This document shows, piece by piece, positions 46,800-60,100 of a DNA stretch of 64,000 nucleotides; within the stretch, counting starts at the first letter, position 1, and each line of letters opens with the position of its first letter. The notes beneath the pieces are model-generated. The model was not told where the DNA came from. It searched no databases and worked only from the letters and a program-made list of their open reading frames with translations. The stretch is from Chamaecrista fasciculata (Eukaryota; Streptophyta; Magnoliopsida; Fabales; Fabaceae). Both the position numbers and the translations under genes were made by a program. The stretch is from contig QANZ01023301.1 in the NCBI GenBank assembly GCA_003254925.1, positions 40,291 through 104,290 of the forward strand, in the 5' to 3' direction.

Positions 46800-47560
46800 T
46801 TTTGGGGTAGATTGTAATTCAATCTTTTATTTTTTTTCTTTTCAATTTCGATCCTCCAAAATTTTTAAAATTTTACTCTTTAGTTCAAATATTGAATGTA
46901 ATTATATATCTCTTATTCTAAGTTTGAAAACGACAAGTTCAGAACTATATGTTATTTTTAATGAGTTGTTTCTTTATCTACTTTGGGTCATCAATAAATA
47001 AGGTTAAATTAGGTTCCAAAAGTAAGTTATTTGTTTCACAGTCAAACAAGATAATTTTATTTCAGACAAAAAAAAAGATAAGTTTATTATATTTCTTTTG
47101 TTTCAAGTTTGAGTATGACAAATTCAGAGTTATGAGTTACTCTTGACGAATCATTTTTATGCCTACTTGAGATGGTTAGGCATTAGTGAGTGCATTATTA
47201 AATGGGGTCAAATCGAGTTCGAAAGTAGTTTTAAAATCACTTTTAGATCCAATTTGACTTTATTTGTCGATAGTCCAAACTAGACAGAAAAATGACTCAT
47301 TAAGAGTGACCCGTATTTGAATTTGTCACAATTAGACTTGAAACAAGATTTGATGTAACCAACTTCATTCATTTAACTATGAAATGAGCTATTATAAAAA
47401 AAAACTATGAAATGAGCAACTTACTTTCAAAACATAATTTGATTTTATTTGCTGATGATCTCAACTAAACAACCAAAAGATTCATTCAGAGTAATATATA
47501 ACTCATGCCTCATCGTATTTAAATTTAAAATATCGAAATTATAAAAAAAATGTAAAAAAT
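46800..47560. repeat. Dispersed repeat family, long copy with both orientations
   Basis: The left half carries plus-orientation words ('aacgacaagttcagaac', 'gacaaattcagagttatg'). The right half carries the reverse ones ('gaaaaatgactcattaagag', 'attagacttgaaac', 'ttgctgatgatctcaac'). This copy therefore shows the foldback layout of the family whose parts lie at 20885, 23755, 25020, 26911 and 41374. Confidence 0.55.
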
Positions 47561-48260
47561 TGAATTATAATCTACTTTAAAAATAAAATATTAAAATTGC
47601 ACCGTAACCAACAAAATAAAAACTCAAGTCAAAATTTATACAGTTTGACCTACTAATCTACAATACCACGTGACAGCCTGCAATGTTGAAATTGAAAAAC
47701 AATACAAAAATCTCTTAATTTTCAAATTTCAACGCAAATGAGGTATCTATTTTCACTAAACGATAAGAAAGTAAACAAATTTATCTTCTTTCTTTTGTTC
47801 CTTTTCATTTATTTTTATAAGGCGAGCCTTTTATTTTTTTTCCCCCACACTTTACCTACAAACTCAACCAAAGGTAAAGGCAAAGGCAAAAAAAGGTCAA
47901 AATCCTCATTCATTCCTCTCTTCTTCACATCACCACTCGCAATCGCAGCAAAACAGCTCATATTCTTCGTTCTTTCATGGCGGCCACCACTTGCGAAATC
48001 AATGTCGTCTTTATTCTCCATCTTCTTCTTAAACTACCATCAAGTTCCCTTCTTTGACATTCTCAACATTTCTCAGTTCTATAACCCTATCATCATTTGG
48101 TTTTCTCTATCTGGGTTTTCGTGAACTTTTTCTTTCTTTATTATAAAGCTCATTCGCATTTACCCCACTTTTCCTTTCTCTTAGAGATCTGACTTTTGCT
48201 GGGTTGAGCTTCGTTTTCCTGGGTTTTTGTTGTGGTGGGTTTTTGAGATCTTGAAGTGAA
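47561..48260 (+). promoter_or_regulatory. Upstream region and 5' leader of the WAV3-like gene
   Basis: Pyrimidine-rich leader sequence from about 47930, with 'ctttattataaagctc' at 48135-48150. No discrete control element can be proved. The region contains short ORFs without domains. Confidence 0.4.
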
Positions 48261-51200
48261 ATGGGTAGCAAATGGAAGAAGGCGAAGCTGGCTTTGGGTT
48301 TGAATCTTTGTGTGTTTGTTCCTAGAACTTTAGACGATATGGATTCGCCGCCGGCTACGGAGGTTTCCGAGAGGTTATCTGATGCTGCTCTGCTTTCGCC
48401 GTCGCGATCAGCCACGCCGGTGGCTTCTTCTCACAGTTTTAAGCTTTCGAAAAGTGCCAGCAAATCGTCCAAGGTTTGTCTCTTTCTAAATTGATTTTTT
48501 TTTTCTTTTTCTTTCTGTTTTTTTTTTTGGGTTGTTTGTTTTATTAACATCGATGATCTTTCTGTAAGCTTTGCTCTGTTTGGATGCTAAGAAAATGGGA
48601 CATGAAGAATAGAAAACCAAAATAGCCTGAACTTGTTTGCTGTTTATTGTTTAAAAAAAAATCTGAAACTTAGGTAATTTTGATAAGCTGTGCTCTGCTT
48701 GGTCGCTGAGAAAATGGACTGGAAAAGGTTGACAAAGGGGACATGAAGAAGAGAAAATTTTATGGGCTCAATTGGCTGCTGGGAAAACTTATTTCTCTGA
48801 TTTGCTAGGAAAAAAAAAATTCAAAACGCATGCTGAAAATTGTGTTCCCTTGGTTTGCTCAGCCTATGTGCCTGCAAATAAAGGGATGTGTTTTATTGGA
48901 ACTTGTTATTTTGGTAAATAAGATTAATGTTCGAGTAATCCAACTATAGTAGGCTATTGCAGATTGTATGATTAACGTTGCTCCCAGGAATTAAAAAAAG
49001 GGTAGGTGTATCAAGTGATATATGATAGTTACGCTGAAGATGGAAGATCCTATAATTTGTCATATTTTAATTTTCTTCAATTACTACAGTTTTATTAATA
49101 TATTAGGTGAGAGAGCTCTCAACTTTCTTGAATTTTCTCAAACTCTCGAAATTATATATTGTGTGTACATGTGTTTGATTTGATGCTCTTTTTCATCAAT
49201 AATGCTTTTGATGTAATTGTGGGACCTCATCCTGGTATTATTGAGAACTGCTTGCCTCTGCACCGCATTTTGTGTGCACTACGGACTCTTATGGATAAGA
49301 TATTTCTTTTTTTTTTTCCCTTTTTCTTATGGTCAAATTTTGCTTTTTAGGAGAAAATAATACATTCATGAATAAAACCATAATCAGTTTGTTCATCAAT
49401 CAAATCTTATTAGAGGACTGAAGGCCAAGTGTGAACTGACTTGCCAAGAAGTTACTGTATTTGATTTCATTTTCTTTGGGCAAGTGTCAATGATTCTTTA
49501 GTCCCTTTCATGAGTGTTCATGTTTGCCTGACTAAAGACTTGCCTCCTACTCAAAGTGTGTAAAAAGCTGCTTGTTTGCAGGTCATATCTCCTTATTGAT
49601 TATTGATGATCTTTCTTGTGGAAAAATATCAAACAATTAGACAATTGAAAGTTCTAAATGATGTAATAATCAATACTCTATTCTTTTTTTTTTTTTTTTG
49701 ATGAAAGATACTCTATTCTTTATTGCCTGTCAAAGTATCAAATCCGTTCTGGGGCTTAAGGCTGGGGAAATGAAATTGGAGATGAATTTGGTTTTGTATA
49801 TTAAATATGGTTTATGTCCTTACAAAAGTGTGAGCACTAATTTCGTTAAGATGCTTGGATGGTTCCGGAATAGCTTAACTACATAGTAACAGTTAAATTA
49901 ATAGTACGTACATATGAGGATTGTTTGTAATTGTATTGCTAGTATTAAGAACTTTATATATATATAGCTATAGCTTTGTCTGTAGAGGCACTGTATATGT
50001 GGTATATCATTCACATCTCAGTTATTTTACTTGCTTGAATTTGTGCAAATATTGAATTTGAAGTGTCTGTGTTTGATATCTTACATTTGTTTTCTTTTCT
50101 GCCTTCAGCAAACCTGCTCAATATGCTTAACCAAAATGAAACAAGGATGTGGCCACGCTTTATTCACTGCAGAATGTTCACATTCCTTCCATTTCCATTG
50201 CATTGCTTCAAATGTGAAACATGGAAACCAAATATGTCCCGTATGCCGAGCAAAGTGGAAGGAAATACCCTTACTGAGACCCAGTTTGGATCCTCTTCCT
50301 GGCAGGAGTTCCTCAAATGATGCTTTCATGGCCGTTGTTCAAAGCCTTCCTCTACCTCCCACTCACCCTCGGCAAGATTTGAATCGTCGACATGTTGTTC
50401 CGCTTTATCAGGCTCCTGAGCCGGGTGTTTTTGATGATGATGAATCCTTAAATCATCAACTTATAATTTCTGATAAGAGTGCAGCTGCTGATACCAGTGC
50501 TCTTAAAACAATAGAGATTAGAACATTCCCCGAAGTGTCAGCTGCTCCACAGTCTAATTGTTATAGTAACTTCAATGTTTTGGTCCATCTCAAAGCCACT
50601 GCTGTAGCAGCCACGGCAGCGGCAACCAGAACACAGAACATCTATAGAAATCATGCTAGCCCACGAGCCCCTGTTGATCTAGTCACGGTGCTTGATATTA
50701 GCGGTAGCATGGCTGGCACTAAACTTGCACTTCTAAAAAGAGCTATGGGGTTTGTTATACAAAATTTAGGCTCAAATGATCGGCTTTCTGTTATCGCATT
50801 CTCTTCCACAGCTCGCCGCCTCTTTCCCCTTCGTAGAATGTCTGACTCTGGGCGGCAGCAAGCACTGCAAGCTGTCAACTCTTTGGTTGCAAATGGTGGT
50901 ACAAACATTGTCGAGGGCTTGAGAAAAGGTGCCAAGATCATGGAAGAGCGAAAGGAAAAAAATCCGGTTGCCAGCATAATCCTGTTGTCTGATGGGCAAG
51001 ATACTTACTCTGTCAGTGGCTCTGGAAGTAATCAAACACAGCCAAATTACCATTTGCTTCTGCCTACTTCAATCGGTAGTTCTGGCAATTTGGGGTTCCA
51101 AATTCCTGTGCACACTTTTGGATTTGGTGCAGATCATGATGCTTCGTCAATGCACTCAATTTCAGAGAATTCTGGAGGGACCTTTTCCTTCATCGAGACG

Positions 51201-52022
51201 GAAGCTGTGATACAGGATGCATTTGCACAGTGCATTGGAGGGCTTTTGAGTGTTGTGGTTCAGGAGCTGCAAGTGGGAATTGAGTGCATAGATGAGAATC
51301 TGCGTCTTGTCTCACTCAAGGCTGGAAGTTATCCGAGCCGTATGACGGCTGGTGGACGCCAAGGATTTATTGATGTTGGAGACTTGTATGCCGATGAAGA
51401 GAGGGATTTTCTTGTTTCGGTTAATGTTCCGGCTGCTTCTGGCAATGAAACATCATTGATAAAGGTCAAATGTGTCTACAAGGATCCCATAAGTCAGGAA
51501 ACAGCGACATTGGAAGGCGAGGAAGTGAAAGTGGAGAGGCCTGAAATAGCTGGGCAAGTGACTATGTCGCTTGAAGTGGATAGACAGCGTAACAGACTCC
51601 AGGCAGCCGAGTCGATGGCTCTGGCACGGATTGCAGCTGAAAAAGGAGACTTAACTGGTGCAGCATCAATTCTTGAGAATTGCCGAAAAATGCTCTCAGA
51701 AACTGTTTCAGCCAAATCTCAAGATCGCCTTTGTGTTGCTCTGGATGCTGAACTCAAGGAAATGCAAGAGAGGATGGCGAGTCGACATGTGTACGAGGCA
51801 TCAGGAAGAGCATATATTCTTTCTGGACTGAGTTCTCACTCTTGGCAAAGAGCAACAGCAAGAGGTGACTCCACTGATAGTTCAAGTCTGGTTCAGGCAT
51901 ATCAGACCCCATCAATGGCCGAGATGCTTACTCGATCCCAGGCAACATTTCTCGGTAGCCCGTCGGGCCAGAGGCTTCTCCAACCATTGTTGTCATACAG
52001 ATCACAACCAAAGCCAAGGTAA
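48261..52022 (+). CDS. WAV3/EDA40-type RING-H2 and vWA domain E3 ubiquitin ligase
   Basis: A probable E3 ubiquitin ligase of the family that in Arabidopsis contains WAV3, WAVH1, WAVH2 and EDA40 (root gravitropism and growth; EDA40 from an embryo-sac screen). Two exons, 48261-48473 and 50109-52022, joined in frame over a 1635-bp GT-AG intron, give 708 aa, normal for the family. The N terminus MGSKWKKAKLALGLNLC is its hallmark. The RING-H2 finger has ligands C74, C77, C94, H96, H99, C102, C114 and C117. The vWA domain follows, with an intact metal site (D267-I-S-G-S271; D366 in LLSDGQD). The C-terminal half (about 440-708) is the conserved vWA-linked helical region (LEVDRQRNR, AESMALARIAAEKGD). 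The upstream ATG at 50031 lies in the intron and is not used. A poly(A) signal AATAAA is at 52208-52213. Family certain; which paralogue is open. Confidence 0.95.
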
Positions 52023-52942
52023 TCAATCAATCATCTATCTATTGGGGATTTTGTGAAGAAGAATCATCATCTTCTATATAGCTTTTTCCTGTACTTTTTC
52101 CCTTTTTTTGGCTTGTAAAAAATTCTGGGGAGGAGGGTGGTATATGGGAGACATGGACAGAAGATTTATTTGAGCTGTGATTTTGTTGTTTAATATATGT
52201 ATAAATGAATAAAATTGAGGAAAGGGTGTAAGGTTTATTATATTCAAGATGATAAATGGAGAAAAAGCTTGTTAGATAGGAATTTCCTACATGAAGTTTC
52301 TTATTACTGTTTTTGGGGGTAATGTAAATAAAGAGAAATGTCCCTTGTTTGTTTTTTCTTAATAGGACTGGGTATAAAGTTTGTAATTCTGCAAGGAATG
52401 AGGATGAACTCATGAATGCACTGAAATATGAGCATGTGCAAAAATATTAAGATGTAAAAAGAAGAGAAGAAAACCTAGCAACACGTAATCTTACTTGATA
52501 AATTAAATACGATCGACTAAGAATTTTACTTTATTGGCTTAGAAGTTAGTTCGAAAAATGTCTGCGAAAATAATTCACTGAAAGGTATTTTATGAAGTAC
52601 AACATCCAAATGTGTTGATATTTAGGATTTGATTTCTAAATTTTTTATGGATATAAATGAACAAATTGATAATTTTTTTTTTATTTCAACACAAAAATAA
52701 TTCATTTACGAATTTCTTTCTTTATTTTATTTTATGTATGTTGGAATCTGATGTACAGTGTTTTCGTATTGCATATCTATTTTAATTAGTGGTATGGGAA
52801 GCTGATGGATTACTAATACTTTCTGTCGTATCAATGTATGAAAGTTGGGAATTATTTCCTTGTAATTACTTTCTGTCGTGTCAATCCATATATTGTAGTG
52901 TGCTCTTGTAATCGACGCTTCCTTTGTGAGTTAATTTAAAAT
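52023..52942. other. 3' UTR and intergenic stretch
   Basis: The first part is the 3' UTR of the WAV3-like gene (AATAAA at 52208). The remainder shows no feature. Confidence 0.5.
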
Positions 52943-53160
52943 AGGTTGAATAGTCATTTTGGTCCTCAAACTATGATGTTAGTTTCATTTTGATCCTCAA
53001 ACTATTTTTTGTTCCAAAATGAAACATATATGAAAGTTTGAGGACTAAAACAAAATAAATGTGAAAGTTTGAAAATTAAAACAGAACAAAAAATAATTTG
53101 AGGACCAAAATGAAATTAATCCCGTAGTTTAAGGATCAAAATAGAACAAAAAAAAGCATA
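52943..53160. mobile_element. Small foldback element
   Basis: The left arm 'attttggtcctcaaactatg', 'tttcattttgatcctcaaac' and 'ttttgttccaaaatg' is mirrored on the right by 'atttgaggaccaaaatgaaa' and 'gtttaaggatcaaaatag'. About 210 bp, no coding. Confidence 0.55.
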
Positions 53161-53232
53161 TATGGCAAAATATATAAGCCTTTGTTGTACGTTTTATCTT
53201 TATAAGAAAAGAAAATAAAGGAAACCTAAAAA

Positions 53233-53281
53233 GGGTAAATTACACTTTGGTACCCTGTGGTTTGACCCTATTTCACTTTGG
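53233..53281 (+). repeat. Single arm of the GGTACC foldback family
   Basis: It begins gggtaaattacactttgg, then 'taccctgtggtttgacc', matching the left arm of 2371-2875. The rest of that element is absent here. Confidence 0.6.
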
Positions 53282-53293
53282 CAAAATAAAAGA

Positions 53294-53346
53294 AAATAAA
53301 GAAAATAAAGGAAACCCTATTAGGGTTTCCTTTATTTTCTTTATTT
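53294..53346. repeat. Perfect 25-bp inverted repeat (hairpin) with 3-base loop
   Basis: 53294-53318 and 53322-53346 are exact reverse complements around 'att'; the inner parts are ggaaaccct and agggtttcc. A similar left half lies just upstream at about 53209-53230. Confidence 0.9.
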
Positions 53347-53571
53347 CCTATAATATCTTTATACACTATAAGTCTATAATCCTATTTTCTTTTCTTATAT
53401 AATATACTAGGGGTTTTGCTAACATGTATGTAAAATAAATAAGGGACTAAATTGTTAACTTAGTAAAGAAATATAGACCAAATAGTAAATTTTCTCTTAT
53501 TTTTTAATTTCATAGACTATAGTATTAAACATGGACGACCAGAAAGGGGTGAAGCCATATAATATAAGATA

Positions 53572-53878
53572 GAGTAAACTACCAAATTAGTCCCTAAATT
53601 ATTGGCTCGCTGACAGATTGGTCCCTGAATTTAGGAAATTGACAAATAGGTCCTCAAATTTTTCTAACGAGTCAAATAGGTACCCAAATTTTTATAACGT
53701 TAGTCAAATAGGTCCCCGAATAACATGCACAGAAGGACCTATTTGACAAATGTTAGAAAAATTCGGGGACCTATTTGACTCGTTAGAAAAATTCGGGGAC
53801 CTATTTGTCAATTTCCTAAATTGGAGGACCAATCTGACAGCGAGTCAATAATCTAGGGACCAATTTAGTAGTTTACTC
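53572..53878. mobile_element. Mutator-type MITE, 307 bp, with perfect 10-bp TSD
   Basis: The termini gagtaaactaccaaattagt and its inverse 'actaaattgg...gtttactc' are long inverted repeats that cover nearly the whole element. The flanks are identical: atataagata at 53562-53571 and 53879-53888. A duplication of this length fits Mutator-like elements. The element is non-coding. Arms of the same family occur at 21551, 27961 and 35414. Confidence 0.85.
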
Positions 53879-53977
53879 ATATAAGATATCTTTACAAATA
53901 AACAATACTACTCAACTAAAAAAAAAGAAAAATCCACAACATCTTTATAAATGAGTGGATTAGAGAGAGAAAGAAAA

Positions 53978-54023
53978 TGAGCCCAATTGAGCCCAAAAAT
54001 ATTGTGGGCTTACTAGTTGGGCC
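53978..54023 (+). promoter_or_regulatory. Cluster of GGGCT/TGGGCC motifs before the OST1 gene
   Basis: Within about 46 bp there are two 'gagccc' words, one 'tgggct' and one 'tgggcc' (54018-54023), about 100 bp before the start codon. TGGGCC/T (site II type) motifs are common in promoters of plant housekeeping genes. Function here is inferred from position only. Confidence 0.35.
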
Positions 54024-54119
54024 AGCGAGCTTGAGAGTAGTGTTAACTTCATGGAATAATAGACTTGGAAGTCTTATTTCATTCGTCAACTGCGAGAGGA
54101 GACTATCGAAGTTACAGAC

Positions 54120-57100
54120 ATGGAAGCTCCTCTCCGACTTCGATTTTTACCTCTCGCCCTCTTCGTTTTTCTTCTTCTTTCAGTCTTTTCGAAATCTTCT
54201 TCTCAACAACTTCAGATCGTCAATGCTGAACGCAGAGTACGCTAATTTGCATTTTTTTTCGTCAGAATTAATATTATTTGACTGTCTTTATTTGGGGTTT
54301 GGTTCCTCTTCCTTCCTAGTTTGATGATAATCGAAGATTTTTTTTTTTTGCACCATGGGGATACTTGAAAGTGAAAGTTACACATTCTGATTGTAATGTA
54401 ATTTTTATCTTGGCTTTAACGCGTTCGTTTGGATTTTTGTTAGTAATTGAAAATTCGGGCACGTGTTGTCGCTGAAGATCTGAGGCAAATTTGAAAAAAA
54501 AAAGTGCTTTAGGGTAGTAATCACTGAAAAAGTTTTGAAATTTGAATAATGGGTTGCTTCATAAATATGGTGGATTTGCTGTGCTACGCAGGAATGCTTT
54601 AGTAGAATTTGTCGTACCGATTATTAGTTTGAATAAAATCAGTCGTTTCAGTGTTAAACGTGTCACTTATTTATCGATCCACCCCTTTGATTAGATAAAA
54701 AAGAGAGAAAAAATGTTGTCTCTCACATCTCATTTTTTTCTCTTCTGGTTCCATTGTATTCTTCCTTTCAAGTTTCAACTCATAGGAAACTAAGGGAAGC
54801 ATACAAATATGTTTGTCTAAATAATTGAAGATTCCTCACTCAAAATAACCAACTTTGCTGCTGTGTCTCTGTCCCTCTGTGTATATATCATTGTGTATTT
54901 CCTTCCTAAGAATAAATCATTGCGTTGTTAATAAGGTAAGGTAAACTAGAATGAGCAGTGTAGCATTGTCGTTATGTTGTTTGGAGGAAATATGTTGTAT
55001 CTTCATCCTTACTTTGCCTTCATTCATAATTTACAATGCTATTTAAAGATACATCTAATGACTAATTTGCCAATGATCCTTGCAGATTGACTTGACTTCT
55101 CACATTATTAAGGTTTACTTGACATTGAAGGTAAAGCTCCCTGGGCTTTCAAAATAAAAACTTATAATTTAACTCTTTTGTGAATTGTCCAATTGTTTTC
55201 TTTGCATGTTTATACTTAGCCTAACTATAAGCTAATCTCATATTTCTGACTTTAAGTAGAGTTAAATTGAAAAATATATTCACTGGGCCATCTCATCTCA
55301 TCTGTAGTAAAGTATCCTATCATCCTCTGTATACTATTACTAATTTAACGACAGATAAAAACAATATTTCCTTGTCATTCAGTCACTGTGAAAGGTGAAT
55401 TTTGAACCAAAGTTTTGAAAGAGAAAAGTTGTTAGGTGGAACCTCGCATTGCGAGTGACTAAATTTAAAAATTTCTGTTCAATTTAAATATTATACTAGA
55501 ACTATGAAGATCATATATTTCATCGAGCTTTTCTTTCAGGTTGAAAATGTTGGGACATCTCCTGCTTCAGAAGTAAATCTTGCTTTTTCACCCACAGAAG
55601 TTGAACATCTCGCATTACTTAAAGCAGCTATAACTACGGGGAAAAAGAAGAAGAAAAGTTACACTCCTCTTGATGTTAAATCTACTGAGACTAAACTACC
55701 TGCTGCACCAAATGAAACTAAACATTTCACTATAATATTGTTAAATCCATTAAATAAAGGTGAAACTGCAACTCTAGAAGTGCTTTACATATTGACACGT
55801 TCTTTGGAACCTTTCCCAGTAGAAATAAGCCAATCAGAGTCACAGTTGGTCTATTTCCGTGATAGTGCAATATTTTTGTCTCCCTATCATGTCAAGCAAC
55901 AGACAACTTTCATTAGGACTCCGAGCACTCGGGTGGAATCATTTACAGTGGTGGAGCCTGCTAAACGAGCCGGTCCAGAGATCAAATATGGGCCATATGA
56001 TAGCCAAACCCCATATTCATATGCTCCCATAGTTGTTCATTTTGAAAATAACAATCCATTTGCTGTTGTTGAGGAGCTGGAACGTGAAATTGAAATATCT
56101 CACTGGGGAAACCTCCAGGTCACTGAACGATATAACCTGGTTCATGCAGGGGCTCGACATAAAGGTGGTTTTTCAAGGTAAATTGATATCTACAGCCATT
56201 TTTCTTTATGAAAGGATCTTAATCTAGTGCTTTGATAGTTATGTAATCATGGTTTTAGCAATTGAAAAATCACCTCATTATCAAAAGTACTCTATTCAAC
56301 TCTTTGACATTATTGTGATCTTGGTCTTTGGCATGACTTATCTTTGCATTTATATATTTTTTTTTAGGATCCAACTCAAAGATACATTAAGTAATTATAA
56401 AATATGAATTTAGGATAATTCCAACTTTTGGTGGAACAGTGAATCAAGAGAAACATGCATTTATTCTTTTTGGAGTTGAAAGTTGTTAACAGAAGAAAAG
56501 CAGTATCATGATTTATGAGGCATTCATCACTTAGAGATGCAATCATACTGATTGTCCACATGCTCCATCATCACCCTATTTTGTTCTTTATCCTGTTCAT
56601 TGCATAGGCTCCAATTGTAGTTGAGACTCTTGTCTCATGCTAGGGCTTGGCAAAATTTGGAAATGATCTCATTTAAAAATTTATCAGTTGATCAGCTGTA
56701 TTATAAGCTACTGATACATTAATCTCTAGTGTCTTATCTTTGTTTTGTATTTAGATTTTTCTGAATGTCATTTGATACTTTCTCCTTGCATATTATTTTT
56801 CTCACAATATGTCTTGGCTTTTCTGTCGCCAGGGTTGAATATCAAACTAGACCAGGTAGTACTGCTGTGTCTTCATTTAAACATCTGCTCGCAAGACTAC
56901 CCCCAAGGGTTCACTCAGTATACTACCGGGATGAAATAGGAAATATTTCCTCTTCCCGTTTACGTACAGATTTTCTTAAGGTAAGAATACAATGAAGCAA
57001 GCCAAGACATTTCATTGTATTCTTCGTTGTTGAGTGGAAGAGTTATGCTTGTTTATTGAAAAGTGTAGATATAATTCAGTACGATACTTTTGAAAGGTGA

Positions 57101-60100
57101 AGCTGTATTATTTAATAGGTCATGATTTCTGATCCCAGAATCATTAATGGCACTCTTGTTGACTGCAGTCAGAACTAGTCATTGAACCTCGGTATCCTCT
57201 CTTTGGAGGCTGGAAATCTACCTTTGTCATTGGTTACGGGTTACCATTGGAGGACTTCCTTTTCGAGTCTCCAGATGGCAGCCGATACCTCAACTTCTCA
57301 TTTGGTTGTCCTATTGCTGATACAGTTGTCGACAGGTTGCTTCTCAAGGTTGGTGTGAATTTGTGATGTTGCGTTATTTCATAAGTTAAAATTTCTGTTT
57401 TTTGCTTCTGGTGCTTATACACATAATAAATAATGGGGGTTTTGCCTTGAATTTCAGATTGTGCTGCCTGAGGGATCCAAAGATCCTAAAGCTGTGGTTC
57501 CATTTACCTTGGAGGAGCAACGTCTAGAGGTACTTTTTCTTATATTGAGGGATCATTCCTGCTAAATGTGATTTTTTTTTTCTGTAAGTGGCCAATATCT
57601 CCCTTCTATTAGTAAAATTATCCATCAACTATTGAAAAAGGAGGAGTATGCTTTGAAGAATTAGAAGAAAACCAGAAAAAGCCAAAATGACAATTATTAG
57701 CATCTTAATCAAACTTCCAATCATATTTTACTTTTCTTGAGGAAACATCCAATAAGGGATGTGATGGAAACATTTATGTTATTGTTATTTTAAAAAGAAT
57801 TGTAAATACTGGAACATTTTCTGCTTATGGAGATTGAAATGCTATTTTGACTGTATTTTTTGTTTATGGTTTGTTTTGGGGCTTTCTGTGTTTTTATGGC
57901 TAATATGTTATTGGCAGATAAGGTATTTCTTGTTGAAGCAACTGGGGTCAAGAGGAGCAATTAATTGCACACCAACACCCTTAAGAGTTGCTATTACTTG
58001 GATACCTTATTCTACAAAAGTTGTTTGATACACCCATGCTGGATGGGCACAAATGTTTGTTCAAAAGATAGGCACAAATGTGTTTGAATTGATAAATTTC
58101 GAGTCTTGCATTGAGTTTGTAATGGAGCATGTATTCTAGGTGGGTAGTATCATATTGTCCATATCTGTCTTGGTTATGACTTTATTGACTAGAGTATGGA
58201 AAAATATTCTTATAGCTAACTTTATAGAAATAATCTGATCGCCCTGAGGTATTGCAGCACACTCAAGCTAAAATTATATTAGCAAGGAATTGAGGATCAG
58301 TTGGGAGATTGTAATACTTTGATGATAGGTTTTTGTTTAAGTATATGGATTCCGGCTTTTGCTGAATATGAGATTTTAGTGACTGGTCAACTGAGCAACA
58401 TAAACGATTCCTTGGTGATTGATCATAGTTATGGCATTTCTTCTGGAGTTGAATTATGAATGCATGTCACTTTGCCACTCTAGTTACAATGGCACAACCA
58501 TCTAAATTGCTGAATGGTGCTAGATTCCATGTGTGACATTTATCTTATGTATTATAGATATCAATGAAAAAATTCTATTACATGCAAGACTGGGAAAAAA
58601 ATTGGTGGAGGTTCACTGTTGACTCTTTGTATGTGTGTGTGTGGGTAACTTTTGTTTGTCCATATAAATTGTATTTATATTTTTAATCTTGCTTGTTTGG
58701 GTTATTTAATTCTATTGCTGATGGAGAATTAATAATAATGGGAACCTTAGAAAAAAAATACTCCCTCCGGTTCTATATATTTGGTGTTTAAGGTTTCTAC
58801 ACACGGATTAAGGAAATGATTAGCCAACATAGAATGAAGAGAAAAATGAAGTAAAATGACTAAACTATTCCTATTAAATTACTTGGAAAATGTTTATACA
58901 TTTATGACTTTACTATATTTAATAGGGGTAGAATGGTAAAAAAAATAATTAATGCTCTCTTGAATTTATAAAACATCAGATATTTTGGAACAAAAATGAT
59001 TTTATAAAACACCAGATATTCAGAACCGGAGGGAGTATATTCTAGAAATAAGGAAAGAATTATTGCTACCTAGAAAATATAAGAGTTTGACTAGAAAATG
59101 AATTTTGCCTTTATTATCTTGGAAATAGGAAGAAGTAATAGAATCTAGGAATTATCTTGTTAGTTATTACTTTTATCATTTAGTTGTCTTGAAAATTGTT
59201 ATCTTTTAATTAGTTTTAATTTATCTTTGACTTGGGTTCTTTATATAAAGCCCCTTCTACCTTTTGTAATTATGTTCATGCAATTTAAGAATATTATTCA
59301 GATTATTATCTCTCCCTCATTTTTTCTAGTCTTCCTCCATTTCTCCTTCTCCCTCAATTTCTCTACTTCTCTCTATTTCTGTTTCTCCCCCCTCTGATTT
59401 TTCATTTTCTCCCTTTTTCCTTTCTTTGTCCTACATCAATTGCTGTAGACGTTGACTTTTGTATTAAAGCCTTTGAATCACTGGCGCTGCTAAATGTATC
59501 TTCATTTGAATTTTTGCAGACCAAGTATTCATACCTTGATGTTGTGGGGAGGACTGTGGTGGTTCTAGAAAAGAGAAATGTAGTTCCTGAGCACAACATT
59601 CCTTTCCAGGTATAACCAAACTCATTTTTTTAAAAATATATATATATATATATATATAAATAAACTTATACATGAGTTTCAAGAACATGGAAATTGTCTC
59701 CTTCAACTGTGTAATGTGATGATGCAAATGAAATTATTGATTTCATGAAACTTCCATTGTGAGAAAAGGCATAAATTTCTAAGCTGGTAAATATGCCCTT
59801 CATGTCCCATTATCACAAGATGGACTGAGTCTATAAAATTACATTTGATGAAGGAGACCCCTCAATTATCTCTATGGAGGTGAATAATGAACGTGTGTTT
59901 TATTCCTATTGTCACTGAAGCTTGCAAGTTTATGTTTGGTAGAAGTCTATGTTATATGTAGGCTGCATCATTAGCTGATTTTTCTGGGTACTCTTAAGGT
60001 CGTGATGATTGCACATCTTAAATGAACTGTTACTTTCTATTGTACTTTCTTAGTCCTTCAGCACAAAATCCAAATGTGTTTTTAAAGCACCATATCGGTA

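Noticed and set aside
47738..48124. 128-codon ORF before the WAV3-like gene
   Set aside because: It is low-complexity Phe/Leu text from the pyrimidine-rich leader.
50031..50108. Start of the WAV3-like protein at 50031
   Set aside because: The sequence before CAA 50109 is intronic (pyrimidine tract then AG). The family's N terminus MGSKWKKAKLALGLN is found in the exon at 48261.
54200..54240. Reading the OST1 first exon through to the stop at 54324
   Set aside because: The frame that continues past 54236 has no ribophorin similarity. The GT at 54237 joins RR to IDLTSHI exactly as in the family.
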